Source: Iris pallida (lineage: Eukaryota; Streptophyta; Magnoliopsida; Asparagales; Iridaceae). From it: a DNA stretch of 64,000 nt. Each line of letters starts with the position of its first letter. Position 1 is the stretch's first letter. Both the position numbers and the translations under genes were made by a program. The notes under the pieces are model-generated. The model searched no databases. It was not told where the DNA came from and saw nothing but the letters and a program-made list of their open reading frames with translations. Below are positions 11,801-24,403 of this stretch, in pieces. The stretch is from positions 15,722,456 through 15,786,455 of the forward strand of contig JANAVB010002199.1 in assembly GCA_029216955.1 (NCBI GenBank), in the 5' to 3' direction.

Positions 11801-14800
11801 TTCCTAGAGAGAAAATGAATTATTAGAGAATGTTTTAAGATTGTTTCTAGGATTGCTGTTATCAGCAATTCATAAAATCGGTTTGATGACCGTCTCACTT
11901 CTATCATCTTTTACAATGTTATTTGTAACTTCTATGGACTCTATAGGATGTTGATGGTACTTTAGATTGTGAAGTATGTGCTATGAATACTTGGCTGCAG
12001 ATTTATGATGTTGTTAGGTATCGGATGCATCGAATGAAGAAAAAGCTAAAGGATGAGTTAGACAGCAGGAATACCATTCAAGAATACATATGCCCTAATT
12101 GCGCCAGGAGGTATTGGGATTATTGAGACTACTTAGATTTTTCTTGAGCATAAATTGACTGTTTTAGAGCTACTTATAGTTCATATGAAATCCACTTGCT
12201 CAGATATTCAGCTTTTGATGCACTGCAACTTGTGAGCTTCAATGATGAATATTTTCATTGTGAAAATTGCAATGGTGAACTTGTTGCTGAGAGTGATAAG
12301 CTTGCTGCTGAGGAGATGGGAGAGGGGGACGACAATGCTAGGAGACGCCGGCGTGAAAAGTTGAAGGATATGCTTCAAAATATGGAGGTTAATGATATAA
12401 GTTCAACTTCTTGTGTTTTGCATAGATTTTCTGTTTATATGATGTTATATGAACGCATGCATGCATATATTTGATGTAATATAGGTCCACATGTTAGAGA
12501 AAATGGGAAAGGGGATCAATAATGCTAGGTGTGTTGAGTGAAAATGTTAGATATGCTGTGCTGAAGTTAAATTAAATGCAGGAGCAATTGAAGCCTTTGG
12601 TCGTGCAGCTTGGAAGGGTAAAGGATTTCTCCATTCCTGAATTTGGAAGTCTCCAAGCATGGGAAGCTAGAGCAAGTGCATCTGCTCGTGCAAATGGTGA
12701 TGCAAATGCAAACGATCCCTCAAAATCTACTCAAGGGCAAGGATATGGTGGAACACCGATGCCTTTCCTTGGCGAGACAAAGGTGAACCTGGTTTCCTAT
12801 TTTCCAATTAAAATTTCTTTTGAAATAATCCTTACGAGCAGTATCTGTGGAACTTTACATGTTTCAGTGGCATGGTATATTTTGGTCTGACCGACTTTTT
12901 AAATTTCATTATTTTGGTCTTCTTTCTATAAATATGTCATTTTTAACTTGTAAAATCTACAAGCAAAGAGTGGATAACATAATCTAGTATGATTTCTCTA
13001 GATATTTGATTTGAAATCACAGATATGGTGATTTTTATGGTGCAAGTTTCTAAATGCACCCTTAATGATATCTTTATTGGAAGTTGATATCTTTATTGGA
13101 AGTTGTTGCTTTCTCTTGTTAACCCTCTACACGGTAAAATCATATAGTACATTGTACTGCTATAACTTGTTTAGATGCTATATTACCCTACTGTCTTGTA
13201 AACTTACGCCATTCTTTTAACCATGAGTATCTATCTTATTTGCCTAAAATATATTACTTTTTTATCCGGATTAGTCAACATTAGTTGCCTCTAACTCCAA
13301 GGTTTGAAGTCACCATAAAGTCCTTGTTTGTTATTCCTAGCAGAATGGTTGCAAATATGTCTACCATACATCTTTATATGTGCATTAAATGATAATCATT
13401 GCCAATATGGCAGGTTGAAGTTGCTCTATCTGGCCTTGAAGCAAAAGAAAACACCGAGTCTGAAAACAAATCTTCAGGCTTGAAGGTTTTACCTCCATGG
13501 ATGGTCAAGCAAGGAATGAATCTGACAAGAGAACAACGGGGAGAGGTGAAGCCTGAGATGAATGCTGATCAAGTGTCACAACCTACTGATGAGAAGAAAC
13601 CAAAAGTTGAATTTGAAGATGAAAAGATTATTCAGGCTAGTTAACCAACCTAGTCTTATCTTAACATTTGTATAGTTTAAAATTGCACTGTTTTTTTGCT
13701 TGTGGTTAAGATCTTCACATCTTTGCTGTCATTTGGTTGCAGGACGAGTTTCTCAAGGCTTATTATGCTGCTTTGGTCAAGAGGCAGGAAGAACAAGCCG
13801 CTGCAGCTAATATAACGCAACCAGAAGACAATGATAGAGCAACCACATCTGCCTTTCCAAATGGTGAGCGTCAGGTTGGCATGAAAGCAAAGCGGGAGGA
13901 CGACGAAGATGATGACATTGAATGGGAAGAGGCCCCATCTGCAGGTACATGCTAATTCATATCAAATGACTGCTTTGCTATATATATGAGGCCCATCTGC
14001 TGCTGACATAATTTATGTTGGAAAAAAAGTGACTGCCTTGCTATATGCTTTTTCCTAGCTCTAGGGTTGCCATTCAGCTGGTCTTGGATCAGATATAGAT
14101 CTGGCTACAACAAGTTTGGCCTCATTATATCCTGGTCCAAGCTTGTCCGGGCTTGCATAGGATGCCAACCCGAAGTTCATGTTTGATCTTAGAAGTTAGA
14201 ACTTACATGGATAACTAGTTCATCTCAAGTGTAGTCAAAATTCTCATTTTAAGGAAGAGAAATTACAGTACCAGCCACAAGTAGGAATTATCATTAAGCC
14301 GCTACGGTTGGGACATGTTGTGCTTTTCCCTGTTATTCTGTATACGAGTCATGCTTATTTTTGTTTATATACACTTAGACAATATTCTTTTGAGTAGTAC
14401 ATCACCAGTATTTAATTAAAAAGAAATATACATCAAGAGCTATAAGTATGTTATAACCAGTGGACCTGGGCCGTGTGGCTTGATGGGCTTGTGAGGTGCA
14501 TCATGGCTTTCTTGTCAACAGAATCAGCACAAGATCTTTCTATGAACCAAGCCCAGCAATATACAGACCAAGCCCCATGGAAAATGTGACCTTCTTAAGG
14601 GACAACTTCCTACCTAACAGTTTGATGATAGCTGCAGAGTGTATGTTCTGCAACCTTTCTAGTTAGTGATTCCGGAGTGTCCCTTGTTTTTATCTTGATT
14701 CCATGCCCCATCATGGAATAGGCTTCAAACTTATGATCTCTGTCTGGATTTTACAATTAGAATGATGTATCTTCTGATCCAATGTTTCTGGGGATCCAAC

Positions 14801-15759
14801 AAAGTTGGGTCTTTCATATGCAAGAAATTATTCATTTTCGTATAACACCAGTTCATTTCTGTAAAGTGTTATTTCACTTGGTTATATGAAGACTTTAGTA
14901 TCACAAAACCTTTTGACATGCTAGCAAGCTATATTAAGCTCTGTGAGGCATAATAAAAACAGGAAGCAAAATAGTTCATGTTCAAACAAAGCTGAAAGTG
15001 GTAAGTCTTCTACTGTATTTATTCTCAGAAATTGGGTTGCACATTTGCAGGTGAAATTTGTTGTGAAGGATTTTTCTTGGTATAAGTAGCTATAAAAGAT
15101 CTTTAAAATAATTTTCTCTATATTTTCTAAAGCATTTTTCTTTCCTTTTCTAAAGTAATTGGAGAAGTTAATTTAGCATGGGAGCATGGTGAATAAACTG
15201 ATCCACATGGCTAATTGAGCAGTCATCTTAGAGCTTTTTCTTTCAATTATACATATATAATTGGCCTTTCACTCCTGATTAATTTGACATTGAATTATGC
15301 TTTGTTTATGTATATGGAACATTGTTTTCAGTTTTAAGAATAATCAAAGATGGATCTTACGACCGACAATCCAGTTAACGATCTAATCCAATCTGACCCC
15401 ATGATAATATATGATATGATCCCAATTCTGACAACATTATTTCCCCAGATAAGTAATAATAAAATGCCTCTAATTATCCTTCTGCTTGGTTTTCTTGGTT
15501 ATTGAATAACTATCAAGTTGGTATTTTGCCTTTTCATTAATATGAGATGAGTGTGTGCTTTAATTATTAATTGATGTTCGGTGCTTATATGTTTGGGATT
15601 TTTACCTTATGGAGTTTAGTGACTTGTTCAGACAATATTTCAGGTAAACCAGATGAAACTTTCAAGGTGGCTGACTTGAATGTCGAAGCTGATGTTGCTG
15701 GTGATGAGGAGGAGGAGAAGGACGACGACGATGACGGTATAGATTGGGAGGAAGGTTAA
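5816..15759 (+). CDS. TFIIE-alpha: Transcription initiation factor IIE subunit alpha
   Basis: General RNA polymerase II factor of the nuclear pre-initiation complex; it works with TFIIE beta and recruits and regulates TFIIH. Ten exons join in frame to 491 aa: 5816-5889, 5997-6119, 8949-9069, 10497-10619, 12001-12110, 12204-12387, 12582-12782, 13414-13635, 13743-13944 and 15644-15759. The N-terminal winged-helix region (about residues 24-106) contains RLVRLAARAFYDD, RQWVREEDLAKAL and RRTLRFFEEEK. A zinc ribbon follows with C178, C181, C203 and C206. Then comes FGSLQAWEAR, VLPPWMVKQGMNLT and an acidic tail ending IDWEEG, as in Arabidopsis TFIIE alpha, whose length (near 480 aa as I recall) is similar. 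The start is chosen because WNR|LVRL is restored across intron 1. All introns are GT-AG except intron 8. No frame break is seen. UTR ends are not determined. Confidence 0.95.
7905..8640 (+). pseudogene. RTE-type LINE C-terminal remnant in TFIIE intron 2
   Basis: In the plus frames, with several stops, the translation includes RPKRSWIESVKKD followed by LNGMKFMQNS. This matches the GRPKKTW...VKKDL...RAEWRKRI-type tail typical of plant RTE retrotransposons as I remember them. The tail resumes after an inserted element (8294-8585) with AAGGATTGGGATAAAGG. It is a dead fragment in the 2.8-kb second intron and has no promoter or upstream reverse transcriptase in the window. Confidence 0.5.
8294..8585. 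mobile_element. Non-autonomous hAT-like element inserted in the LINE remnant
   Basis: The insert is flanked by 8-bp copies CTCCAAAC (8286-8293) and CTCCAAAG (8586-8593), which match at 7 of 8 bases. The right end reads CAGGGGTGGATCC on the minus strand and the left end CAGGCACGGGTC on the plus strand, which fits degenerate hAT inverted ends. It has no coding capacity, and removing it restores the LINE tail. Confidence 0.55.
13636..13740 (+). other. GC-AG intron 8 of TFIIE alpha
   Basis: Exon 8 ends ATTCAG and the intron begins GCTAGT; the acceptor is GGTTGCAG before GACGAGTTTC. No GT donor is available that keeps the frame and the conserved DEFLKAYYAAL start of exon 9, and reading through gives a stop (TAA) three codons later. 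Both exons are phase 0. GC-AG introns are a known minor class with this CAG|GCAAGT-like donor. Confidence 0.8.
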
Positions 15760-16909
15760 GTTGCTGCAGTTCTTGGCTTTGGCATTTACCAAATCCCAGT
15801 GGATATTGTGGTTCTTGATGGCGATTCACAGATATATTGATCTGCCTGTATTTTCTGGTAGTTGTAACGTCAGGAGAATATTTGGTGGTTAAAAATTTGT
15901 TGCATCGCATTTAGCTGCTGGCCCAGAGTGAGGCAACAAATCCAAGCAGCTAATTGATCTCCCGAATTGATGGTTGTGGCTTGGATTTGAGATGCAAAGT
16001 TTGTCACAGTGAAAATATGGAATAACATGTATTATGTTTGCATTGAAAATTGAGAACATATTTTTGATATATTTAATATTGGTATGTATCAAGAACTATT
16101 TTTTTTTTGCCACCGGTCAATGGATTGAGCTTACTATTAAAATGGTGTGGTGTTCAAGCATTTAGCTGTGTAGTTATATTTGGCTGCGTTTTCTTTTGTG
16201 CTTGTTACTTACGTATGGTTTTTTTTTAGTTGCAACTTGCAATCATGATCTCCGCTATGAAACCTAGACCAATCCCTGATCCGGTGTTCCAATCCCGTCC
16301 CTCCTCTATGAAACCATTTTCCGATTTTCTTCCTGTGATTGATCTATTTATGATACACAACCATAGTTTGACTGTACATGTTTCTTTGTGGTATTGGAAG
16401 TGGTGGGAGTAGGTTCTAATCCAGAGATGTTTGGTGCTTTTATCGATATTCTTCAGTGATTGATCTATTTATGATGCACAACCATAGTTTGGAGTTCGAC
16501 TACTCGAATTAGAACTCAAAATAAGAACTTAACATGTAGATTTTACAAACTTAGAAAGTTGAAAAATGTACTTATTTTATCTCTTTAGTTTCTTAAAAAA
16601 AATGAGATGAGATATATGTAATCCAATAGATGCCTAGGTTCGGGAAAAATAGGAAAATAAATAAATAAGTAAGGCTGTGTTTGATTGGGCTTTTTTTTTC
16701 ATGGAAAATATTTCCATCACTAATTTTTCACCAATTGCAGTGTTTGATAGCTTATATTTTTCATGGAATTATTTTCCAAAAAAAATACCATTTTACATAT
16801 TTTACATATTTTTCATAGCAATCTTTGGTGCTAGAAATTTGCACTTTCACTTGGCAAGAAGACTCTAGATTATGAGGATGTTCACAATTGAGTATTGATT
16901 CATTATTAA
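15760..16909. other. TFIIE alpha 3' region and intergenic DNA
   Basis: The first 300 bp or so are probably 3' UTR; AT-rich polyadenylation-like signals occur near 16020-16080. The segment around 16673-16790 (CTGTGTTTGATTGGGC, repeated TTTTCATGGAA) resembles a plant MITE end, but boundaries could not be set. TGATTGATCTATTTATGAT occurs twice, near 16335 and 16456, with the following ACAACCATAGTTTG, so a short local duplication is present. No gene was recognised. Confidence 0.5.
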
Positions 16910-17026
16910 AATGCTACAATTACAACCAAATGCTTACAACTCTCTTACAACCTTCACCCATTGCTGACAACACATGGGTGAATGGTTGTAAAAGGGTTGT
17001 AAGAATTTGGTAGTAGACTTAGCATT
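16910..17026. mobile_element. Short MITE (mite-1, copy 1)
   Basis: The ends AATGCTA and TAGCATT are inverted. The symmetry continues imperfectly through ACCAAAT.CTTACAAC on both arms, and the centre contains CACCCATTG...CATGGGTG. The right arm (GGTTGTAAGAATTTGGTAGTA...ACTTAGCATTATTG) is shared with the second copy ending at 31437. The target duplication is unclear because the flanks are AT-rich. It lies just downstream of the stop codon of the 173-aa gene, probably in or near its 3' UTR. Confidence 0.7.
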
Positions 17027-17069
17027 ATTGATTACAAAAAGAAGCAAACCCGTGCCATGATGGTGTGAT

Positions 17070-17591
17070 TCACGAGAAGCCGAGAAAAGCAGCGGCGAGA
17101 GCAGCAACGCCGACAGCGTAGACGCCGACGGCTCTCCCGACCCCGGCCGCCCCGTCTCCCCGGATCGCTCCGACCCCGGCGATCCCCGCGGCTCCGATCG
17201 GGATCCCTCTCAGCAGCACGGCCCTCGCCGCTCCGGCGACCACCATCCCTCTGTACAGCTCCACAGCGAACGCCTTGAACGCCGCCAGATCGAGGACTTC
17301 GACAGTAGGAGGGACTCCTCCTCCTCCTCCTCCTTTCTTTTGTTTCCGGAGAGCGGAGTCGACCTGGGGCTGGGTGGGAGGGGAGGGGGCCCACCGGAGG
17401 AGGGGGGAGCGGGAGTGGGAGAGGGAGGAGTGGAGGCGGAGGGAGGCCGGGAGGAGCTGGTAGCGCGGGATCCCGTTGAAGGCGTGCTGGCTCTGGGAGA
17501 GGGATTCGGAGTAGGCGGAGGAGCACGCCGACGAGAACTCTTCCGACTCCCACAGCTTCTTCTCCGTCAGCTTCGACAGGTTCATCCCCAT
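17070..17591 (-). CDS. Unnamed conserved-type plant protein, 173 aa
   Basis: A single open frame on the minus strand. I chose the internal ATG at 17591 (MGMNLSKLTEKKLWESEEF) over the one at 17630, because the extra 13 residues are lysine/glutamate-rich leader sequence. The N-terminus is polar. A serine-rich and proline-rich centre (about residues 45-75) and a glycine run follow. The C-terminal third is AAFKAFAVELYRGMVVAGAA and then about 55 small hydrophobic residues ending LAAAFLGFS, which could form one or two membrane segments. I have a loose memory of similar short plant proteins with a C-terminal hydrophobic domain but no named function. The GC-rich coding and the organised hydrophobic tail favour a real gene over the overlapping 201-residue frame (17637-17032). 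It converges on TFIIE alpha. Confidence 0.7.
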   Translation of the reverse strand: MGMNLSKLTEKKLWESEEFSSACSSAYSESLSQSQHAFNGIPRYQLLPASLRLHSSLSHSRSPLLRWAPSPPTQPQVDSALRKQKKGGGGGGVPPTVEVLDLAAFKAFAVELYRGMVVAGAARAVLLRGIPIGAAGIAGVGAIRGDGAAGVGRAVGVYAVGVAALAAAFLGFS

Positions 17592-17939
17592 CTTTCTTTC
17601 CTTCTTTTCTTCGAAGAAATCCACTCTCACACACCACCTATATCTTCTGGATTGCTGTTCAAAAGCAGCTTTTGAGAAACAATTTTACACCTGCTTTTAA
17701 AAAGCTTTCCCAGAATCTATCACTGTTCTTAAAAGCTAATTTTTTTTTACTTGAAATTATATCCTATCACAATTGGTAACTTACTATCCTAAATTAAAAT
17801 TGACATTTAAACACCCTAAACTTCTTAGCTTTTGCAACTTGCTATCTATGTTATTTAAAAAAAAAAAAAAAAAAAAAAATCAAATTTACTATATTATTAT
17901 TAGTGCTTCTACACAGATCAACGGGGAGAAGCGACTTAC

Positions 17940-18095
17940 ATTTCGCGTCCGCCATTGGTCGAGTCTGTGTGGCTGACGTAAACATGAGGTGCTGACGTTT
18001 GGTGGAAACGGTCTGACCAATGAGGGCCGACACGTGGCGTCGATTTCATGCGTCGGTTCTCCATCGGTTCGTTTATTATTGTCTATATACTCGTA
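17940..18095. promoter_or_regulatory. Promoter-like cluster: ABRE/G-box, TGACG, CCAAT, TATA
   Basis: CACGTGGC at 18031-18038 is an ABRE/G-box core. Two GCTGACGT motifs (near 17972 and 17991) match TGACG elements, GACCAATGAG and ATTGGTCGAG carry CCAAT boxes, and CTATATAC near 18083 can serve as a TATA box. It lies about 400-500 bp upstream of the minus-strand ATG at 17591, which would need a long leader; a lost plus-strand gene is the alternative. Motif matches alone are weak evidence. Confidence 0.3.
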
Positions 18096-18266
18096 TATCT
18101 TAATCCTAAACCAACCAAACTCCTCCCGCTCTCCTCTCCATTTGGAATTTCCGCCATCCCTCTTTTGGGCCTAATATTTTCACATTTTTTTAACACTTAG
18201 ACAATTCCAATGGGCTCTCATCCTCCTTTGTCGACCCCCATCCTTGTTGGCCCACATCCTAGACTA

Positions 18267-18269
<3 letters not shown>

Positions 18270-18311
<42 letters not shown>
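18270..18311. repeat. (CT)n microsatellite
   Basis: About 20 uninterrupted CT units in the spacer between the 173-aa gene and the LPA1-like gene. Confidence 0.95.
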
Positions 18312-18313
<2 letters not shown>

Positions 18314-19203
18314 CACACCCTTTCAAACATTTCCATCCTCAATTAAATTAAAATTAGGATTCCATTTAGATTTAGGATAACGGATAAGTATAGGAAAAGA
18401 AGGGATAAGGTAGGATTTTTTTTTTTTAAAAATTGAATGGCAAAATGTTTATATACTACTTCTAGAATGACTTCTCGACTCCAAGCTACAAAGTTAATTT
18501 CAATTATAATTTGAAGGAAAAGTTAAAATATATCATGTGTTCCAATGACAAAAAGGGTAGGGAAGGGAAGGTAAAGGATAACAAAGTGAGTAAAGACAAA
18601 AACATCATCCTATTACCAAGTTTAAGTCCTGATAAGTCCAATTGAAAATTTTTGACACTAAATTTTTATACCCTCCTTCTCAGCACGTGTTACCTTAGTT
18701 GCTCCAGTACTCTATGTTCATGATATAATGAAAAAAAAATAAAAATAAAAAATCAAGGTCCAAACTTTCCGATTTGACATATCAGTACTTAGAACTCTAA
18801 ACTTGAATAAAATCCGGGATCTAAACGCTATAGCCCTACACGAAACGTGCAAAAAATTGATTCATGCATCAATACTATCACCCCATGTTTCTCTCTTCCC
18901 TTTTCTTGACTTCATGCACATCCAGACAACCAGATGGTAAGAACATTCCTAGAATCTTCCTTTCTTCGCTTTCATCCACAAGGATCACCATCTTTTTGGG
19001 GACTCGCAATAAATAAAACCAACATCTTTTAAAACATACAGTTACTCACTTCTTACTCTACCAAATATCAATTTTGATGCTCCTGTCCATCTCTTCAAAG
19101 AATTAGCTTACATACAGGACCTAAGTAGAGTTTTCCTTGGTGAAGGTTTCATTCTTCTTTGTGCTTCCTGGCTTCTTCTCAAAGCAAAGACAAAGACTGC
19201 TTA

Positions 19204-22200
19204 TTATCGCACATAGAGATGCAAATTCTGAAGGTACTCTTCCATTAAACCATCTGCATTATTTTCCCAAGTAGTCCGTCTCTTGTCATTAGCTGGCTCA
19301 TCATCATCAGAGCAGTAGCCACTCTTCAAGCCGTCACGTATGCCCAAGTCCTCGTACTCGTCAGACTTTGTTGATTCTTCATCCACAGAGCCTTCCATCT
19401 AAAAATACGCACAAGTCGATCAAAAATAAACTTTCTTCAATCCATTAAAGATTAGATTTTCAACTACAGTTTATTCGGTAGGGGGGGAAGAGGTCATAGA
19501 GACTTATTTGAACTATCAAGTACTTGGCAAGTCAAATTGGCTGCTGACATGCTAGACCACCAAATTACTATCAAGATGGCATTGCAATTCAGTTAAATTA
19601 TAGCAAGTTCATCAGAGAACTCTTGACAAGAAAGTAAAATTTTAATGCCAAAATACGACGTCAGTATTTTAGTGCATATATAAACATTTATAAGAAACAG
19701 CAATGCTAATAAAAATATATAATATCTAGACTTTATAAATATGTGAGATGAATACTTTAGAAATTTATGTTGTCGAGCCCTTAATTTTTAGTAGTATATA
19801 TATTATGATTGTTAGAAAATAATTCAAAGAGACATTTGACGAATAAGATGCTCGTGAAGAATATAGGAAAACGTTGATGTGTTGAACATTATTACAGTAC
19901 CTGCAATATGAGGAAAACATGTGGGTAAAACGTACACCATTCAGAGTCTGGAGAGGGTTGAAGCTTCAACAGATTAATACCGAAGCCATGAAATAAAAAT
20001 AATTTGGTAATATGTTACTGATAAGTAAACTGTTTAATAGGGGTAGGTCATATCAAACTTAAGGAATCATGCAAATTAGTAATTCTATTGTTGCCACGTG
20101 TATGTAGTTTGTGATAATATCAGTTACGCAGAGAGAACAAAGTAAAAGTTCTAGCAAAATCTATACATGAGTACTTATCAGCAACGACACAGCAGTTATC
20201 GTCTCCAATTTCTAGTTTATATACCCTGCTAGGTTTTCTACAACTAATGGGCAACAAGCCTTGGCTTCATCGGCTATAAGAGACGTCTTTAGACCTTGAA
20301 ATGGAATTATAAGAGTCCACATAAAGCACTAATTCCTTGGGTAACCTCTCAGGCTTTATGCTTAATTATGACAAACTAGTCAGATGCTTAGGGCTTATCA
20401 ATAAGGATCCGAAAAATAAAAAAACGAACAAACTGGCAACATTCTTTACCTCTTCATGAAGCCCTTCTCTGCCTACATCACTTAAATCCTCATCCCCGTC
20501 AACAGCAGGTGGATCATCAGCTTCTTCACTGCAAGACACACAAATTTCCTCCATTGGCTGAAAGTACGATAAACTAGTCAGCTAATTATCAGAAACTAAT
20601 TACTATAAGTGAAAATACTAAACAAAAATATCCCTTAAAAAATACAAAACAGAAAACATAGGAATACCATTAAGGTTCTTATAGATTTTTTATGCAAATT
20701 AGGATTCACCGATAACAGAAAGAATAGAAAAATATTGCAATTTTTGCAGTTATGAAATGTCTGAAACTAGAATTTGGGATACATGTGTAACCAAAACCAA
20801 CAAAATTCCACTAAACTGCAATTTTTTATACAGTAACACATACAGAGAAGTTCACGACTCAATATGCATATTCATTTGGTTACAGTTGTCCGTACAGAGG
20901 AGAAATAATAAGGAAAACAACTGACAGAACCGGGGGGGGGGCGCACGTCAGAGGCTGGCGCGCGGTCCCCCCGCTGGGTCCGTAAAGCACCACTGAAATA
21001 ATAATCAGCAGGCTAACTCTGATGCTTGCAATAACCATCAGTATATCCATTCCAGCTGAAAACTGGTCAATCACAACCATTGGCACTTTGTTGTGGCAAT
21101 ATCCAATATGGGCATTCATTTGTTTATTGTTGACAGCGAGGAGCAAGGTTAACCAGCAGGAAAACTCTGCTGCCTGGGTTAGTCATCAGTAAGAATTAGG
21201 CTCCCATGTGTACCCATGACCAGTATCCGACCGAGTACCTAAAACGGCGACAGGCCAGCTAGGATTGCATGGTCCGATTCGTAAAGGTAGACCAAGGTTC
21301 AACCTAGGTCTGGTCTTATATACCACAACCAAACCCAATAAAAAAAGATAGGGATCTGGTGTAAGAAATATCAGGTTCTAAAGTACTACTACTTTGTACA
21401 AATTTTAGTTGAAATACCCAAATCGAACCCGTCAAGGCCCAGATTTTATTGGGAAATGGGTAGGGTGTGTTTTATACATAGAGGACCCATACCAGACCCA
21501 AAAATTGCATGGGTAAGGTTCAGGCTCAGAACTTGAACCTGACTCTAGTTCTGTGTTTGGCACTACCTGACCAGAACGGACCTGATTCTTTAATAGCTCT
21601 AGTAAGTATCCAACAGACACAACAGGTTTCTCTAATACTTTGCTGACTAGTACTGAGTGAGCTTGAGTTGTGAGTTTATGAGCAATAAGAGGAAATATTC
21701 AAAACAACCATATCGGTGCTAATACCAGAAACAAGTCTAACCTCCTTGGCTGTTCCTTCTGACATCCTTGGCGAGCTGCAACACGAAGAACCATATCTGC
21801 TGCCAGTGCCATCGGCCCAAGAATCATCAATACTTCCAGCATAACTGGTGCCACCAGTATCACTAGGCCAAGCACTGATCCCAAAATTACCAAACTGGAG
21901 ATTAACGGGCTCTGCTTTCTCAATCTGTAAAGGGCCATATGTAGGCCCTCCTATGCACCTCTCACCCCAATTGCTGCACAGAGGATTGTGATTACCGCCA
22001 ACTGACACAAATGGCCAAGCTCTAGCTACAGAACCATCCATGTTAAGAAGAGCCATTAGATGCCTTGAGGAACCCTTGCTCTGAATCAGTTGAAACATTC
22101 TTTTGGAACTCAGGGAATTTGCAGCACACTGGTTTCTGAACTCTTCATATATTAGAGGCACTGTGTTAGTGATCGGGTCATACAGCGTCTCTCCCGCCTC

Positions 22201-23994
22201 TCTTCTCCTTAGGCAACTGAAAACAGTAGCATGAATTGCAGCTACACTGCGGTCCACATTTGTGTTATTTATTTTGGGCACAAGATGCTTATCGGCACGA
22301 TTGCAAAGGTAATCCTGGATTGTTCTGATATTGCGTATGTACTTGATGTATTTATTTTTTGCAGGATCCAGTGTCATGTATTTTGCACGCACAGCGAATC
22401 TCTCCATATGTTTGTTCTCATTTGTAATGTAGATCATGAATGGGATTATCGAAGGATGCTTCTTTGTCAGTCCCATCTAGCAGATATTAAAAGGAAATAA
22501 TTATTAAAATGTCATAGGGAAAATAATATAGTAGAAAAGGCAATAACATGGACAAATTACATCTCATTCCCAAAATGAAACGTAACGTTATATTCACAGG
22601 AAGGAAACATAAGATTTTTTCGCAAGTTAATATGAATGCACGAGTACCCACCACAAAATTGAGGCTTAAGTGGACACCTTCAACAACAACAGATTCTTTT
22701 CGATCTTCCCATGCAGTGATCAGCCTATCAAGGCTGTCAATGACCATTTCGCTTTGCGCCTTGAACCCCTCAACAGCCATTTGCTTTTTACCAATCATGT
22801 CAATCGCAGATCTTGTATTTGCAGAGTGGCCATCATTATTCTTGTTCAACGTATTATCTGCTACACCTTCCTTAAGTCTCGAGCAGGAAATGCCAGCTAA
22901 TTTTTTTGCTTTCCTTTTAACTTTAGTTTCAGCAACTGCTACGGGATCTAGGCATTCACCAGCATGATATGTTGACGCCCACAGGAGTGGATTTTGTTTC
23001 TCATCCACAAAGGTACGCATCATGTGGCGTATCGAATCAGTAGAGACCACGGTTGTGATGCCCAAACGGCTTCCCTGCATTTAGATATGCAAATTTCAGT
23101 GAATCCACAACTAAATTCTTCAAGAGAACAACAAAATAATGGGGGGTTTTGACTTGATAGGAATGGAGTGGTAATTGACAGGCCTGTTGATATTAACCAA
23201 ATACAGGACACAAGATGTCTGTTACAGTGTTATGCTAAATCTTGTACAATTACATGAAATTATAGCTCAACAGAGATGATTCCACCAGTTTATATTGCAT
23301 CAAAAAAATCACAGTTTCAAGATGTAAGATATAGTCACCTCCTTTTAGTTGTTCCTTAGTATACAAAATGCAATCTGTTTCCTTGAACCCAATTCAAAGG
23401 GTTGATATCAAGCTGACAGCCTGCTCAGATATTTCTTCAACTACTACATGGAGCCTTCTCAAGAGAATTAAGTTCCACAGCCAGATCCATTTTGATTGTT
23501 AGATGAGGGTGAATCATATTGAAACAAACTCCATACATATAGCGTCCAATTGTATGAAACATGTAAAAAAACAGGCACACTGTACCCAACGTGCGTGTGC
23601 AATGTAAGGGGAAAATAAATTGGATCATTTTATATATGACTTGTGAATAAAGATATACTGATAAAGAATTAACACCTTAATTTAATTGTTGATTAGAAGG
23701 GAACTGTAATATGTTTCTCTGTCAACCCAACTCAAGTAATTGACATCAGGTTGACAGCCGCATAAAATTTCGTATATCATTTAAGAATCCTTCTTCTGGA
23801 AGTTGTTCTTCATACCCTGGCCCATCTTTATGGAAAGCTTAGATGTTGATGACAACAATATTGACTACGGTGGTATTTGTCACGCCAAATAATAACATCC
23901 AATTGCCCCAGAAGATTTAACAAAAAACACAGACTCCCAACACTTCAACCCTTTCTTTTAGTAGTAGTAGTAGTGTGTGTGTGTATAAGTGTGT

Positions 23995-24069
<75 letters not shown>

Positions 24070-24355
24070 CGAGATCAGGTGACACTGTGACACATACAAT
24101 TTGACATCTAAAAAAAAAAACATGCATGTCATTTGAAATAAATGGTCAGATTAAATGCATACCAAATTTACGTGCATGGATGTCAAGTTTGACATGTATG
24201 CTAATTAATAGTAGGTTGTATTAATTAGTGGGATATTCAATTCGACACGCATGTTGATTAACAAATTACTCTATCAAGTCTGTCATTTCAAATGACGTGT
24301 GGCTGAGATTGCGTGTTTTTTTAGATGTCATATTATATGTGTCACTTGACCCGAT

Positions 24356-24403
<48 letters not shown>

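Larger units (their letters stand above)
17592..19203. other. Spacer between two minus-strand genes
   Basis: This contains the upstream region of the 173-aa gene and the 3' flank of the LPA1-like gene. There is a 20-odd-base A run near 17859-17879, a (CT)n tract at 18270-18311, and AT-rich DNA with no supported ORF. Promoter-like motifs cluster at 17940-18095 and are listed separately. Confidence 0.5.

Noticed and set aside
17032..17637. 201-residue minus frame overlapping the 173-aa gene
   Set aside because: It is proline/arginine-rich, as expected of a shifted frame of a GC-rich gene. The other frame has an ordered polar start and hydrophobic tail.
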